The notes: generated by a model not told the origin, from the sequence alone. 64,000 nucleotides of DNA from Mucilaginibacter sp. SMC90 (GCF_022811725.1 NZ_CP094527.1:4712001-4776000); one strand, 5' to 3'. Counted from the first letter of the stretch, positions 1-9,048 are shown. Made by a program: numbers and translations.

Positions 1-601
1 AAAGGCCAATGAGCCCGCTACGGCGGTTATTCAATTTCTTAACCGTAAGCGATGGCTTAACCGAATGATCCACATATACAACTATATTGTTGGCATTTAT
101 GACAATACGGGCGTGAAACCAGGCAGTTGCCTCAGGAAATGGGTTCACCGCGTTTTCATAAACCAGAGGGTGTTCCTTGCGGAGCTTATCCCAGGGAAAA
201 TCAGGTTCGCTGATGTATTGCACCGTATGCTTGCGCCGCAAAGTATCATCTGATTGAAAATTAAAAGGACGAAAATAGATAACATCATTAGTTGTAGTAT
301 CTATACCATGAAAGGCTATGCCTAAAAAACTCTGTTGAAAAACATCTCTTCCGCGCAGGTCGATATCAACCGTACCTGTTTTAAAATCCACATTTTTAAG
401 CCACAGAATACCATCTGAGGTAAGTCCCTTTTTACTGCCATCGGTAACTTCGGTAACAGTTTGGCGGGGATATGCTTTTATCAGTTTATTTCCCTTAAGC
501 AGGCTGTTAATATCGTATGTAACTTTTTTCTGTTGGCTGTAACAAAAATTACTCCCAAGCGTCATGCTTAACAGGGCAATCAATAAAATCTTGTTGTTCA
601 T
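1..601 (-). CDS. Secreted concanavalin A/LamG-like protein, C-terminus cut by the window edge
   Basis: An open frame runs from an ATG at 601 to the window edge without a stop, giving about 200 residues. It starts with a signal peptide (MNNKILLIALLSMTLGSNFC, then YSQQK), so the product is exported. The body alternates hydrophobic and polar residues like a beta-sandwich. It contains phrases typical of the lectin-like domain found in DUF1080/LamG-type proteins of Bacteroidota, such as GILWLKNVDF, GIAFHG, YFRPFNF and AWFHARIVI. Such domains bind or hydrolyse sugars; no catalytic residue can be assigned here. It is transcribed divergently from the HTH/membrane protein at 736-2016, whose C-terminal half has a similar fold, so a functional pair is likely. 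The family placement is by eye. Confidence 0.75.
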   Translation of the reverse strand, partial: MNNKILLIALLSMTLGSNFCYSQQKKVTYDINSLLKGNKLIKAYPRQTVTEVTDGSKKGLTSDGILWLKNVDFKTGTVDIDLRGRDVFQQSFLGIAFHGIDTTTNDVIYFRPFNFQSDDTLRRKHTVQYISEPDFPWDKLRKEHPLVYENAVNPFPEATAWFHARIVINANNIVVYVDHSVKPSLTVKKLNNRRSGLIGL

Positions 602-664
602 GGGTTTTAATTTAACTTTAATCAAAACTTGCAAATTGCCTTTATAATAAAGCACAAGGGGCAT

Positions 665-693
665 TTCAAGTTAAGTTCAAGTTTGTTCAAAGT
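665..693. promoter_or_regulatory. Helically phased direct repeats in a divergent promoter region
   Basis: Three copies of TTCAAGTT (the third is TTCAAAGT) begin at 665, 676 and 686, that is 11 and 10 bp apart, or one helical turn. They lie midway between the divergent genes starting at 601 and 736. This arrangement is typical of a protein that binds one DNA face in tandem. The HTH protein at 736-2016 is the obvious candidate, but this is inference. Confidence 0.4.
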
Positions 694-735
694 ATTTTAA
701 GGATCTTTTAAAACCACATTATTACCTGTATACCA

Positions 736-2016
736 ATGGAAAAGGAAAAACAATTGCTTTTGCTATGCCGGCAGCTTATTGAGCAAATGTTAAACTGGGG
801 CGATAGTAGTGTTTGGGGCAACGATGATTTTGAGCAGCTAAGCCAGCAAATTTTTGATAAAACACGGGTTCAGCTCAGTGTATCAACTTTGAAAAGAATT
901 TGGGGCAAGGTGCGCTATGAAAGCTTTCCCAATGCAGCCACCTTAAACGCCCTTGCTTGTTTCCTTGATTACACCAGCTGGCGCGATTTCAGGCAGCACC
1001 ACCAGGTTAACGGAGTAGTTGAACATGCTGTTGAAATAATTGGCCCTGAAGCTCCGCAAACTACTACATCTCCCCAACCCCGTTTACGTTATGTATGGTT
1101 TGGAAGCGCACTATTACTGGTGCTTGGGGCGCTGTTTTTCATGAGCAGCAAACGCAATAAACCCGTTGACCCGGCTTCAATTAAATTCAGCAGTAAGAAA
1201 GTTTCTGACGATTTGCCTAACTCGGTGATATTTAATTACGATGTTTCGGCATTTCACTCCGATAGTGTTTTTATCCAACAGTCATGGGACCCTAACCGCC
1301 GCGAACAAGTTCCGGGTGATGGTAAACAGTTTACCTCAATTTACTACGAGCCAGGTTATTTTATAGCGAAGCTGATTGTAGATAAGCATGTAAAAAAGGA
1401 AACATCGGTATTTATTAAAACCAAGGGATGGAAAGGTATCCTTGATCATGAGCCGGTACCTGTTTATCTTTCGGCAGAGGAAATTAAAGGAAAAGGCTTT
1501 ATGGGAGTTGACGCCAAATTGATTCAGCAAAAATCAGGTACACCCGTTTTTAATAATACCTGGGTAAAATTCGCCAACATCCGCGAATTTCCGGGCATCA
1601 ATGCCGATAACTTTACAATGGATTGCACTTTGCGCAATACTTCAACACCAGGCCAATCCGCCTGCGCCAGGGCCGATCTTACTATCTTAGGCAACGGGAC
1701 CGCAATCGTTATCCCCATAGTTAACACGGGCTGTATCTCCGATATAGGTATTTTGACCGGCACAGACTGGGTTAGTGGCAAAGATCATGACTTAAGCGCT
1801 TTTGGTACCGATATGTCTCAGTTTCAAAATCTGCGTTGTAGTGTAAAAGACCATTTTCTGAGGATCTACCTTAATAACAAGCAAATCTTTGAATACAAGC
1901 AAGCCCAAACCATGGGTCGAATAGTAGGAATCCGGTTTGAGTTTGAAGGCCCCGGAGAGGTTAAGCAATATAAACTGGAAACCCCGGGAGGCTCTGTTTA
2001 TGAGGAGCAGTTTTAG
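736..2016 (+). CDS. Membrane-anchored HTH-like regulator with extracytoplasmic lectin-like domain
   Basis: The 426-residue protein has three parts. Residues 1-90 are helical and look like a DNA-binding HTH module (VSTLKRIWGKV, then ALACFLDYTSW). Residues 118-137 form one transmembrane helix (WFGSALLLVLGALFFM). Residues about 150-426 are beta-rich and probably extracytoplasmic. The last 170 residues resemble a concanavalin A-like sandwich (NTWVKFANI, NFTMDCTLRNT, FLRIYLNNKQIFEY). The layout suggests a one-component transmembrane regulator that senses a ligand outside and binds DNA inside. The divergent neighbour at 1-601 carries a similar lectin-like fold, and three phased repeats lie between them. 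No experimentally known homologue is recognised, so the function is inferred from architecture. Confidence 0.7.
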   Translation: MEKEKQLLLLCRQLIEQMLNWGDSSVWGNDDFEQLSQQIFDKTRVQLSVSTLKRIWGKVRYESFPNAATLNALACFLDYTSWRDFRQHHQVNGVVEHAVEIIGPEAPQTTTSPQPRLRYVWFGSALLLVLGALFFMSSKRNKPVDPASIKFSSKKVSDDLPNSVIFNYDVSAFHSDSVFIQQSWDPNRREQVPGDGKQFTSIYYEPGYFIAKLIVDKHVKKETSVFIKTKGWKGILDHEPVPVYLSAEEIKGKGFMGVDAKLIQQKSGTPVFNNTWVKFANIREFPGINADNFTMDCTLRNTSTPGQSACARADLTILGNGTAIVIPIVNTGCISDIGILTGTDWVSGKDHDLSAFGTDMSQFQNLRCSVKDHFLRIYLNNKQIFEYKQAQTMGRIVGIRFEFEGPGEVKQYKLETPGGSVYEEQF

Positions 2017-2041
2017 GAAATAGGATGTAAAAACATCCGCA

Positions 2042-2503
2042 CTACTCATTGGCTTCAACAAGAAGTTTATCAACAAGTATTTGTGATATCCGAAAATTAG
2101 TTTTTTGAATAAGGTCAAGATAGGGCCGAATTAACGGCACCACATTTTGTTGTTTGGCATAAAGCAGCACCCCAACTGAACCTTTAACAGAAATACCTCT
2201 TTGTTCGGCAAGCTTTCGGGCAGCCCGATCGTCCGTCAATAAATAATCACATTTAACTTCAGTAGCCAAAGCAATTGCACTTGCTTCACCCGGATCAACA
2301 AGTTCTTTTATTTGATTTTGCAAATCTTGATTTTGAACCTGCTGAATATACACCCAATCAGGCAACGTTTTACCATATTCATTTGCTATCTCTGGTGTGG
2401 TAATTACCTTTGCAAACAAAATTGAAAGCAAATGCAGGGCATTGATTTTATCCAAGATAATAAAGCAGCTTGCATCGGTAATTACAACGACACCTTCAAT
2501 CAC
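2042..2503 (-). CDS. DUF3368-family PIN-like toxin
   Basis: This 153-residue protein has the PIN-domain pattern of an early acidic motif (VVVITDASCFIILDKI), a central Asp/Glu cluster (VDPGEASAIALATE) and a later Asp pair (YLLTDDRAARKLA). These acidic residues bind metal for RNA cleavage in PIN RNases. The sequence matches the DUF3368 branch, usually encoded just after a UPF0175 antitoxin. Here the UPF0175 gene lies directly upstream and overlaps by 8 bp, so the two are translationally coupled. The expected role is toxin of a type II toxin-antitoxin module. RNase activity is inferred from the family. Confidence 0.85.
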   Translation of the reverse strand: MIEGVVVITDASCFIILDKINALHLLSILFAKVITTPEIANEYGKTLPDWVYIQQVQNQDLQNQIKELVDPGEASAIALATEVKCDYLLTDDRAARKLAEQRGISVKGSVGVLLYAKQQNVVPLIRPYLDLIQKTNFRISQILVDKLLVEANE

Positions 2504-2714
2504 AATCTAAATCTGCTTTTATACTTGGATCGAGATAACTAACCCCAAAGTTGATGAGGATTTCTGCGAAATCCCATTTTTTCATACTGCACATCTCAGC
2601 AGCTTGCGCTAAAGACAACTTACCCGCTTCATAAAGTTTAGCAGCAATAAGACGAACTGTTTCGTCGTGTTCTTTTTCCAACGCTTCAGGAACTTGTAAT
2701 ATCATCGTTGTCAT
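2496..2714 (-). CDS. UPF0175-family antitoxin
   Basis: This 72-residue protein starts MTTMILQVPEALEKEH and contains LIAAKLYEAGKLSLAQAAEM, then KKWDFAEILINFGV. This is the characteristic UPF0175 pattern: a strand followed by a short HTH in which the AAEM segment is the turn. UPF0175 proteins are antitoxins that neutralise PIN/DUF3368 toxins and usually repress their own operon. Its stop overlaps the toxin gene start by 8 bp. A second Met at residue 4 could be the real start. Confidence 0.85.
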   Translation of the reverse strand: MTTMILQVPEALEKEHDETVRLIAAKLYEAGKLSLAQAAEMCSMKKWDFAEILINFGVSYLDPSIKADLDCD

Positions 2715-2778
2715 GATATAAAGATAAGCATTATTGAAATCTCATTAAACAAATACACTCCAGAAACTACAGCAACTT

Positions 2779-3225
2779 TTAATTTACCGAATTATCCTGT
2801 ACCTTAATATCATATCCCTGTACAAGCAAATCACTTGCGCTTGCTATAAAAGGCCTGATAAATTGCTCTATCTTAGCATAAGCATCCTGTATTGCTCCAT
2901 CATCCTGCGGGTCAAAAACAAGTTCGTTCAGGCTGCTGACCGGCTTATTATCGCCATGGTGTACATCGGCAATTAAAAATATGCCTTTAGCATCGCTCCC
3001 CAGGCCAGGATGATTAGGTTCGGTTTGTGCGTTAATGGCAAATATCAACCCGTAATCGTCGTCAGAAATATTTTTCAAAACAGTGATTTCCAACACAAGG
3101 CAAAACGCGCCATTATCGCTGTAACATTGCTGCGTGTACTGGCATTTGATCAGGTCCTGAAAATCGTTTTCGGCCTTTAGTCTTATTTGCTCGTATAAAT
3201 CAAAAACTGCTTCAAATAAATCCAT
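2779..3225 (-). CDS. Hypothetical acidic cytosolic protein
   Basis: This 148-residue protein is acidic, has no signal peptide or membrane segment and is not recognised. It looks like an alpha/beta protein: an N-terminal amphipathic helix (MDLFEAVFDLYEQIRLKAEN), a central beta region and a C-terminal helix around EQFIRPFIASASDLL. It begins 9 bp beyond the end of the upstream dehydrogenase gene on the same strand, so it is probably co-transcribed with it. It is separate from the toxin-antitoxin pair, whose antitoxin gene starts 65 bp further on. Confidence 0.65.
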   Translation of the reverse strand: MDLFEAVFDLYEQIRLKAENDFQDLIKCQYTQQCYSDNGAFCLVLEITVLKNISDDDYGLIFAINAQTEPNHPGLGSDAKGIFLIADVHHGDNKPVSSLNELVFDPQDDGAIQDAYAKIEQFIRPFIASASDLLVQGYDIKVQDNSVN

Positions 3226-3234
3226 AATGAGGTG

Positions 3235-5439
3235 TTAGTCGGATAATCCAAAACAAACATAACTATCTCCCGACTTACTTCCAATTTTTCCTCCACCGCA
3301 GGCTATAACTACGTATTGTTTACCATCAATTGAATACGTTGCAGGCGTAGCATAGCCCGCTGCCGGTAACTGAGCTTCCCAAACTACTTTGCCGGTACGT
3401 TTATCAAATGCGCGAATCTTTTCATCCTTGGTTGCTGCAATAAATATGAGGCCTCCCTTTGTAACAACCGGACCACCATAGTTTTCTGTGCCGGTTACCG
3501 GGATTCCCTTTTTAGTTAACTCGCTAAACTCGCCCAGTGGTACCTTCCAAAGCAATTTACCGGATGTTAGGTCAACGGCGTTAAGTGTACCCCAGGGCGG
3601 TTTTATACCAGGATATCCATCCTTATCTAAGAAGCGGTTATAACCGTTCATGGTATAGGGTGCTTCATCAATCATTTTCTTTTCCGTTGCCGAGCTTACA
3701 GCACGATTACCGGTTGGCTCTTTGGCTATTTCTTTAGCTCCTTTTGCTTCAGGAATTTTGAGCAGAAAGGCCATCAGGTTTTCCTTATCTGCAGGCGAAA
3801 TTTGTTTAAACGATGGCATCATGTTGCGGCCGCTTGCAATAATGCCACTTAGCTGGCTGGCAGAGTATTTTTTGCCGATGTTTACCAGCGATGGATATGA
3901 GGTTCCGTTGCCTTTAAGTTCGGTCCCATGACAGCCAATGCAATTGGTGTTATATACCACGTGGCCCAGTGCCTGCGGCGATTGGTCGTCATTATTTGTT
4001 TTCGGCACTTCTATCATCACTTGTGCCCAAGGCAGTTCAGAGCAGTTTACATACAGGATATTGCTTTCCGGGTCAACAGCGGCACCACCCCACTCGCCCC
4101 CTCCGTCAAAACCGGGGAAGATCCAGCCACCTTCTTTACTTGGCGGTGTAAACATAATACGGTTTTTAACCTGGTTATATTTGGCCAGCATTTCCTGGTG
4201 CACTTCAGGCGTACGATCAGTAACATCCTCCGGATTAAAATTTTGCCGGGCAAACGGCTGGGGTAAAGTTGGGATTGGCTGGGTTGGCCATACCTCTTCG
4301 CCGGGCAGGGCCTTAGTTGGTACAGGAGTTTCAACTATAGGAAAAATTGGCTTGCCGGTAGTCCTGTCAAACATAAATACGTACCCGTGCTTGGTGATCT
4401 GCGTTACGGCATCTATTTTTTTGCCATCTTTAATAATAGTTACCAGGTTAGGGTTGGCCGGCAAATCGCGGTCCCAAAGATCATGATGCACAAATTGGTA
4501 ATACCACTTCAGCTTACCTGTAGATGCATCAAGCGCCAGCAATGAATTGGCGAACAAATTTTGCCCTTTCCTGAACCCGCCATAAAAATCACCGCCAACG
4601 GAACCTGTAGGAATATATACTATTCCCCGCTTTTCATCCAACGCCATGCCCGACCAGTTATTGGCCCCGCCAAATTTTTTGTAGGCAGCAGTATCCTTCC
4701 ATGTATCATAGCCAACTTCGCCAGGATGAGGGATGGTATGGAAGATCCAACGCAACTTCCCAGTACGGGCATCATATGCACGCACATGCCCCGGGGCAGC
4801 ATCTGCCGACTCAGAAACGCGGTCGCCCACAATTAGTACATCTTTATAAACTACGCCAGGCGTAGTACCTGCCACAAACGATTTGGTGTCCCTATCCAGA
4901 TTTTTGGTAAGATCGATATACCCTCCCTTACCAAATGAGCGTACCGGAGTACCATTTTCCGCATCTATGGCCCATGTTTTGGCACCTACGCTATAGAAGA
5001 TTCTTTTTTCACCGCCATCATCATTTTGCCAGTAAATTACGCCCCGGCTCACTTTATAATAAGCCATTGGGTCGCCGTTATTGGTGGTATCATCTTTTGC
5101 AGGATCGAACAGCCACTTTTGTTGTCCTGTTGCAGCATTTAAGGCAAACAACTTTAGTTTTGGGCTGGTACCATACAAAATGCCGTTAACCATAATGGGG
5201 TTACACTGATTTTGACTGCGGTTGGCCGTATCCTTATCAGCCGTGCTAAAAGTCCATAATTGCTTTAGCTTATTTACATTGCTTAGCGTGATCTCCTCAT
5301 TTGATGAATATCGCAATCCCTCCTTTGAGCCGGCATAAGCCGGCCAGCCGCTGTAAGGATCATTGTTATGCTGATTTTTACAGGACGTATAAATACCTGC
5401 CACAAAACACAGGGCTATAAAATACCGGGGATTAATCAT
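3235..5439 (-). CDS. PQQ-dependent dehydrogenase with embedded cytochrome c domain (lipoprotein)
   Basis: The 734-residue product belongs to the quinoprotein glucose/alcohol dehydrogenase propellers. Propeller-blade signatures recur (ALNAATGQQKWLFD, AYDARTGKLRWIFH, ALDASTGKLKWYYQ, AFDKRTGKVVWEAQ). A c-type heme site, CIGCH, lies near residue 500, followed by RNMMPSF, whose Met is a likely axial ligand, so electrons can pass from PQQ to an internal cytochrome. The N-terminus (MINPRYFIALCFVAGIYTSC) is a lipoprotein signal with Cys at residue 20, placing it in the periplasm or on the outer membrane. The substrate is unknown; glucose or another sugar is typical of close relatives. No PQQ synthesis genes are in the window, so the cofactor may be imported. 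A palindromic terminator at 5551-5586 separates it from the upstream gene. Confidence 0.9.
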   Translation of the reverse strand: MINPRYFIALCFVAGIYTSCKNQHNNDPYSGWPAYAGSKEGLRYSSNEEITLSNVNKLKQLWTFSTADKDTANRSQNQCNPIMVNGILYGTSPKLKLFALNAATGQQKWLFDPAKDDTTNNGDPMAYYKVSRGVIYWQNDDGGEKRIFYSVGAKTWAIDAENGTPVRSFGKGGYIDLTKNLDRDTKSFVAGTTPGVVYKDVLIVGDRVSESADAAPGHVRAYDARTGKLRWIFHTIPHPGEVGYDTWKDTAAYKKFGGANNWSGMALDEKRGIVYIPTGSVGGDFYGGFRKGQNLFANSLLALDASTGKLKWYYQFVHHDLWDRDLPANPNLVTIIKDGKKIDAVTQITKHGYVFMFDRTTGKPIFPIVETPVPTKALPGEEVWPTQPIPTLPQPFARQNFNPEDVTDRTPEVHQEMLAKYNQVKNRIMFTPPSKEGGWIFPGFDGGGEWGGAAVDPESNILYVNCSELPWAQVMIEVPKTNNDDQSPQALGHVVYNTNCIGCHGTELKGNGTSYPSLVNIGKKYSASQLSGIIASGRNMMPSFKQISPADKENLMAFLLKIPEAKGAKEIAKEPTGNRAVSSATEKKMIDEAPYTMNGYNRFLDKDGYPGIKPPWGTLNAVDLTSGKLLWKVPLGEFSELTKKGIPVTGTENYGGPVVTKGGLIFIAATKDEKIRAFDKRTGKVVWEAQLPAAGYATPATYSIDGKQYVVIACGGGKIGSKSGDSYVCFGLSD

Positions 5440-5550
5440 TTATTAGGTAATATTGGTTTTAAGGTTGTTTATCAGGATTCGATACTTTCTAAATGTATGA
5501 ATAAAATTTATTTTATACTTATCCCGATTACTTACGCATACACGTATAAA

Positions 5551-5586
5551 TAGAAAATGCCATGGTTATAACCATGGCATTTTCTA
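5551..5586 (-). terminator. Perfect 18-bp hairpin, likely terminator
   Basis: Positions 5551-5568 are the exact reverse complement of 5569-5586 (TAGAAAATGCCATGGTTA and its mate). It lies 33 bp past the stop of the gene ending at 5620 and upstream of the dehydrogenase start at 5439. The A/T-rich stem base gives the minus-strand transcript a short U run. Confidence 0.7.
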
Positions 5587-5619
5587 TTTATACTTTAAGA
5601 CCTTAAGATAAGGTTATCG

Positions 5620-6930
5620 CTATTTCTTCACCAAACTAACGGGTTCAACTTCCTGGCTTAATAATTTGCCAAATAGTTCCCAGCGTTTAGCCGGAGCTTT
5701 AGCAGTACCTCCATTTGATTCGATATAGTTTTTCACGAGGTCCTGGCCGTAATTGTAATTGATAACATAGCTACGGTATTTTTTGATAAAGCTGAGGGAT
5801 TTCTGTGCCGTTTCATCATTCATGAGACAATATTTTTTAAGATAGGACAATGCTTTATCCTGGCTCATGGTATTATTGATCAGTCCTCTTGCAGCTTCGT
5901 TGCGGGCATAGTTTAAAGTACCTTTTATGGCAAGGGCCCTGAAGTACAAATCGGCACCCGCCGTATCTAAACCAGCCAGCGGCAACAATACATTTTTAGC
6001 AAATTTGATTTTATCGTCACCAGGAAAGGCTACTTCAATACCATAATTGGCACTGCCTTCGGCAATCAACGACTGCGGACTAAACAGCGGGTATAACGAA
6101 ATTTCTACCCATCCTTTATCGTGATAAAGGTTTTTCTCCAGCAACATATTGTAAACGTGGTGCCCCGGGTAACTTTCATGGCTTCCTACATCGATAGCAC
6201 GATCAATAAAAACTTTCAGATCGGTATTAATCTGCACGGTGCTTTTATAGCCCCCCTTATACCAGTTGTAACCCGACCATGGTTTATTTGTAACATACTC
6301 TAAGGTAAACGTTTCGCCAGCCGGCAATTGATAATGGGCAATGGTACGCTTGCGCGCCTCGGCAATGGCGGCTTTGATAACCGGGTCCAATTTATCTTTA
6401 GGTATAATGAATTTATTGGCCAGTTTTTGAAATCTGTCGTTAACATTGCCTTTGCCCGGTAAAATACTATCCAGCAAGGCTATTTGTCCTTTAAAAAAAT
6501 CGTCGGTATAAACGGGTGCGGCTACACCAAATAACTCCCGCGATTCTTCATCAAAAGGCCTCTCCTCTCCCGAAAAAATCCGGATCCGGCGACTAAATGC
6601 AACCAACTGATCGGCCATCCAGTTAGCCCGAATTTTATTAGTATCAATTTTTGTAGTATTGGCTACCGTACGCAGGTCATTCATCAAGCTGTTTGCCGAA
6701 GCCAGCAGACTATCCTTAGGGAAAGTTTTAAGTGGCTCCTGTTTAGGCTTCAATGAATCGGGCCCGTAATATGCATCTACAAAATCGCCGTCGTATTGCC
6801 CTATGGTTAGGCCAAGTTTCACATATTCAACGGCAAGGCTATTAAGTTTTTTATTTTCGAGCTTTTGCGCCGGATCGTGTCCGCATGAAAACAATAATAA
6901 CAAAGGAGCAAAAAACAGTAGTTTTTTCAT
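5620..6930 (-). CDS. DUF885-like lipoprotein, putative metallopeptidase
   Basis: The reading frame is open upstream to 6978, but the natural start is the ATG at 6930. From there the protein begins MKKLLFFAPLLLLFSCGHDP, a clear lipoprotein signal with the lipobox Cys at residue 16. The mature protein is mostly helical, and the product is 436 residues. It contains HESYPGHHVYNMLLEK, matching the HExxPGHH motif of the DUF885 family, which is related to zinc carboxypeptidases. The His and Glu residues are probable metal ligands. The cell site is periplasm or outer membrane. The substrate is unknown. It is flanked upstream by the sigma/anti-sigma-like pair on the same strand, with about 95 bp between. 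Confidence 0.8.
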   Translation of the reverse strand: MKKLLFFAPLLLLFSCGHDPAQKLENKKLNSLAVEYVKLGLTIGQYDGDFVDAYYGPDSLKPKQEPLKTFPKDSLLASANSLMNDLRTVANTTKIDTNKIRANWMADQLVAFSRRIRIFSGEERPFDEESRELFGVAAPVYTDDFFKGQIALLDSILPGKGNVNDRFQKLANKFIIPKDKLDPVIKAAIAEARKRTIAHYQLPAGETFTLEYVTNKPWSGYNWYKGGYKSTVQINTDLKVFIDRAIDVGSHESYPGHHVYNMLLEKNLYHDKGWVEISLYPLFSPQSLIAEGSANYGIEVAFPGDDKIKFAKNVLLPLAGLDTAGADLYFRALAIKGTLNYARNEAARGLINNTMSQDKALSYLKKYCLMNDETAQKSLSFIKKYRSYVINYNYGQDLVKNYIESNGGTAKAPAKRWELFGKLLSQEVEPVSLVKK

Positions 6931-7025
6931 GACGAATAATCTTGTGCGGGTAAATGTGGCGCAAGATAACAATTCCATTTGTTATACGCGGAATGAGCGC
7001 CTTAACAGACCGTTGGGTAAAACTA

Positions 7026-8318
7026 TTATGGTTTCCTAAACGAGTTAATATTATAGGTTACCCCTACTGCCACACCTGTTGATTGTAATTTGATATCAGA
7101 ATATCCAACCCCCGAAATGGGTACTTTCATATATGGCTGCACGCTTATCCCAAAGTTTGAGTTTATTTTATGCTCATACGTAGCGTTAATATTGACAATG
7201 CTTAAAAGGTATCCTTTGCTGTTAGGCACAGTATAGGTTTGCGGCCATGCAGCGCTGTTAGTACCATCGGCATAGTTGTAAGTATACTTTTCATGCAGCA
7301 TAAGGTATGATGACAAACCTGTGCCTACCGACAATTTATTACGGAAATTACCATAAACCTGGTAACCTATATTAATAGGGATATCAAGCATTTTACAATC
7401 GGCAGTTACGTCGGTTGGATCATGTTTAAAGGTATACGCTGTACGATAATTGGCAAAACTTGTATTGTAAGGCTTTGACGAATAAACAACGCCACTTGTG
7501 ATAGTGAGTTTTTTAGTAGCACCGAATGAAAGCAACAAACCATAGTTGCTGCCAACTTTACCCTGAAAAGAGTTTGTACCATTAACATCAGATGAGGCCA
7601 GCGCGGTAATAGCCCATTGCGGCCGGTAGCCAAAACCCTGTTTGGTTATTTTTTTATCCGGTTTGGATGCCGTTGCGGCAACAGGTTGTATTTCAATATT
7701 GGTTTTAAAATCGGGCACTGCTAAAGGAGTTGACTGAATATTAAGCGCTAACGATCTGTTTGCCAATAAATTTAAAACAGGAGCATCGTTATCTGAAAGA
7801 TTAGCGTTTGCTATCAGATCTGTGTGCCTTGCCATGATCGTATCATGACCAGTAAGGGCCTTTTTATTTATACCTGTAACTGCATGGTTAGTATTTCCGT
7901 TAGGCGTTAAAACATTTTGACCAGCGCCAGCACGATTGCCGGGATTACCGCTCGCTGCTATGTTGTTGCTTGCCGGCGGTATAGCTTTGATACTATCTAC
8001 CGCTTGAGGCTGCTGTACAACAGGATTGTTAGTATCTGGATTTGTTTTAGGGGTAACAGGTTTAACTTTAACTTGTTGCTGACTGGCCGAATTGTTATCC
8101 TGTACGTTGGGCTTTAAAAATAACCATCCCAAGAACAACAGTAACATAGCCGCTATCCCGCTGGCAATAGGCAACCAGTAAACGATTCCACGGCGTTTTT
8201 TGCCCTTGTCAAGCATTTGCTCAAGCGCATCCCAGTCATCCTCGTTAAACGCGCGATGATTTGCCGGATCCTCCAGTCGCTTCTTAAAAATGTTATCTAA
8301 ATCCTCTTCGCTTTTCAT
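7026..8318 (-). CDS. Anti-sigma-like inner-membrane protein with beta-barrel-type C-terminus
   Basis: The 430-residue protein starts with a cytosolic acidic segment (EDLDNIFKKRLEDPANHRAFNEDDWDALEQML), common in Bacteroidota proteins that follow an ECF sigma factor. A transmembrane helix spans residues 45-68. A low-complexity Asn/Pro/Gln linker runs from about 75 to 215. The last 200 residues are beta-rich with aromatic alternation like an outer-membrane barrel or PorT-type protein (FGYRPQWAITALASSD, GLLLSFGATKKLTITSGV, ending SFRKP). Its start overlaps the sigma gene by 4 bp (ATGA), so the two are coupled. It probably regulates that sigma factor, but no anti-sigma domain is certain. Confidence 0.75.
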   Translation of the reverse strand: MKSEEDLDNIFKKRLEDPANHRAFNEDDWDALEQMLDKGKKRRGIVYWLPIASGIAAMLLLFLGWLFLKPNVQDNNSASQQQVKVKPVTPKTNPDTNNPVVQQPQAVDSIKAIPPASNNIAASGNPGNRAGAGQNVLTPNGNTNHAVTGINKKALTGHDTIMARHTDLIANANLSDNDAPVLNLLANRSLALNIQSTPLAVPDFKTNIEIQPVAATASKPDKKITKQGFGYRPQWAITALASSDVNGTNSFQGKVGSNYGLLLSFGATKKLTITSGVVYSSKPYNTSFANYRTAYTFKHDPTDVTADCKMLDIPINIGYQVYGNFRNKLSVGTGLSSYLMLHEKYTYNYADGTNSAAWPQTYTVPNSKGYLLSIVNINATYEHKINSNFGISVQPYMKVPISGVGYSDIKLQSTGVAVGVTYNINSFRKP

Positions 8319-8962
8319 CCTCTGATACCATTATTAAAAAAAGTGCTTCTTACATCTATTCGTATGCCGTTGTAGGCCACAATCGGGTTAATATCCATAC
8401 CCCTGTTGTAATTGGTTTTATTAGCAGTTTCCTCTGCTTTTAATATCATTTGTTTTAGTTTGTGCCGTGCTTTATGCAGGTTTGACTTAGAAGTTCCCGG
8501 GCTGATATTTAACATTTCGCCTATCTCCTCGTGCGAGTATCCATCAATTGCAAAAAGGTTAAACACAGTACGATATGCCTGCGGTAACTGCTGAACCATG
8601 GCAAGCAAATCTTCATAGTTTAAGTTTTTATCGGTGAGGTCGCCCTCGCTTACGTTTTCTGCCTTTTCCAGATCTTCGGTATAGGCCATTTTTAAATTGG
8701 CCCTATAATAATCGATAGACACATTCATCATGATCCTGCCGATCCATGCTTTAAACGGCCTTGACGTGTCAAACCTGTTAATATGGGTAAATACTTTCAT
8801 AAAACCCTGGTTCATAACCTCTGCAGCCTCGTCGCGGTTACCTGCATAACGGAGACAAATGCCCATAGAGAAGCCATAAAACGCCTTATAAAGCATTTTC
8901 TGACTTTTTCTATCTTGCTTTACGCAACCATTGATCAGTTGATGTAACTCTTCTTCGCCCAT
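8315..8962 (-). CDS. ECF-type RNA polymerase sigma factor
   Basis: This 215-residue protein has both ECF sigma regions. Region 2 covers residues about 22-85 (YAGNRDEAAEVMNQGFMKVF, RPFKAWIGRIMMNVSIDYYR). Region 4 covers about 115-172 (LPQAYRTVFNLFAIDGYSHE, then EIGEMLNISPGTSKSNLHKA), which is the -35 recognition HTH. An extra C-terminal tail of about 40 residues follows. It is coupled by a 4-bp overlap to the membrane protein at 7026-8318, its likely regulator. Targets cannot be read from the window. Confidence 0.92.
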   Translation of the reverse strand: MGEEELHQLINGCVKQDRKSQKMLYKAFYGFSMGICLRYAGNRDEAAEVMNQGFMKVFTHINRFDTSRPFKAWIGRIMMNVSIDYYRANLKMAYTEDLEKAENVSEGDLTDKNLNYEDLLAMVQQLPQAYRTVFNLFAIDGYSHEEIGEMLNISPGTSKSNLHKARHKLKQMILKAEETANKTNYNRGMDINPIVAYNGIRIDVRSTFFNNGIRG

Positions 8963-9038
8963 ATGGGGTTTTATAAACTCAGAATCAAACGCATAAATTT
9001 AACCTAATCTACGCACATCACGGCAACTAATATTAAAA

Positions 9039-9048
9039 GGTTGCCTGC
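9039..9048 (+). promoter_or_regulatory. GGTTGCCTGC motif, copy 1 of 3
   Basis: The exact 10-mer GGTTGCCTGC lies in the otherwise featureless 298-bp gap between the sigma factor start (8962) and the small gene at 9261. The same 10-mer occurs at 13002-13011 and, inverted, at 19367-19376, each time in an intergenic gap of the exopolysaccharide cluster. It may be a binding site or an RNA leader element. I see no other feature in this gap. Confidence 0.3.

Noticed and set aside
3938..4486. Open frame of 182 codons on the plus strand
   Set aside because: It lies wholly antisense to the PQQ dehydrogenase and its translation has no family features; it is a shadow of the real gene.
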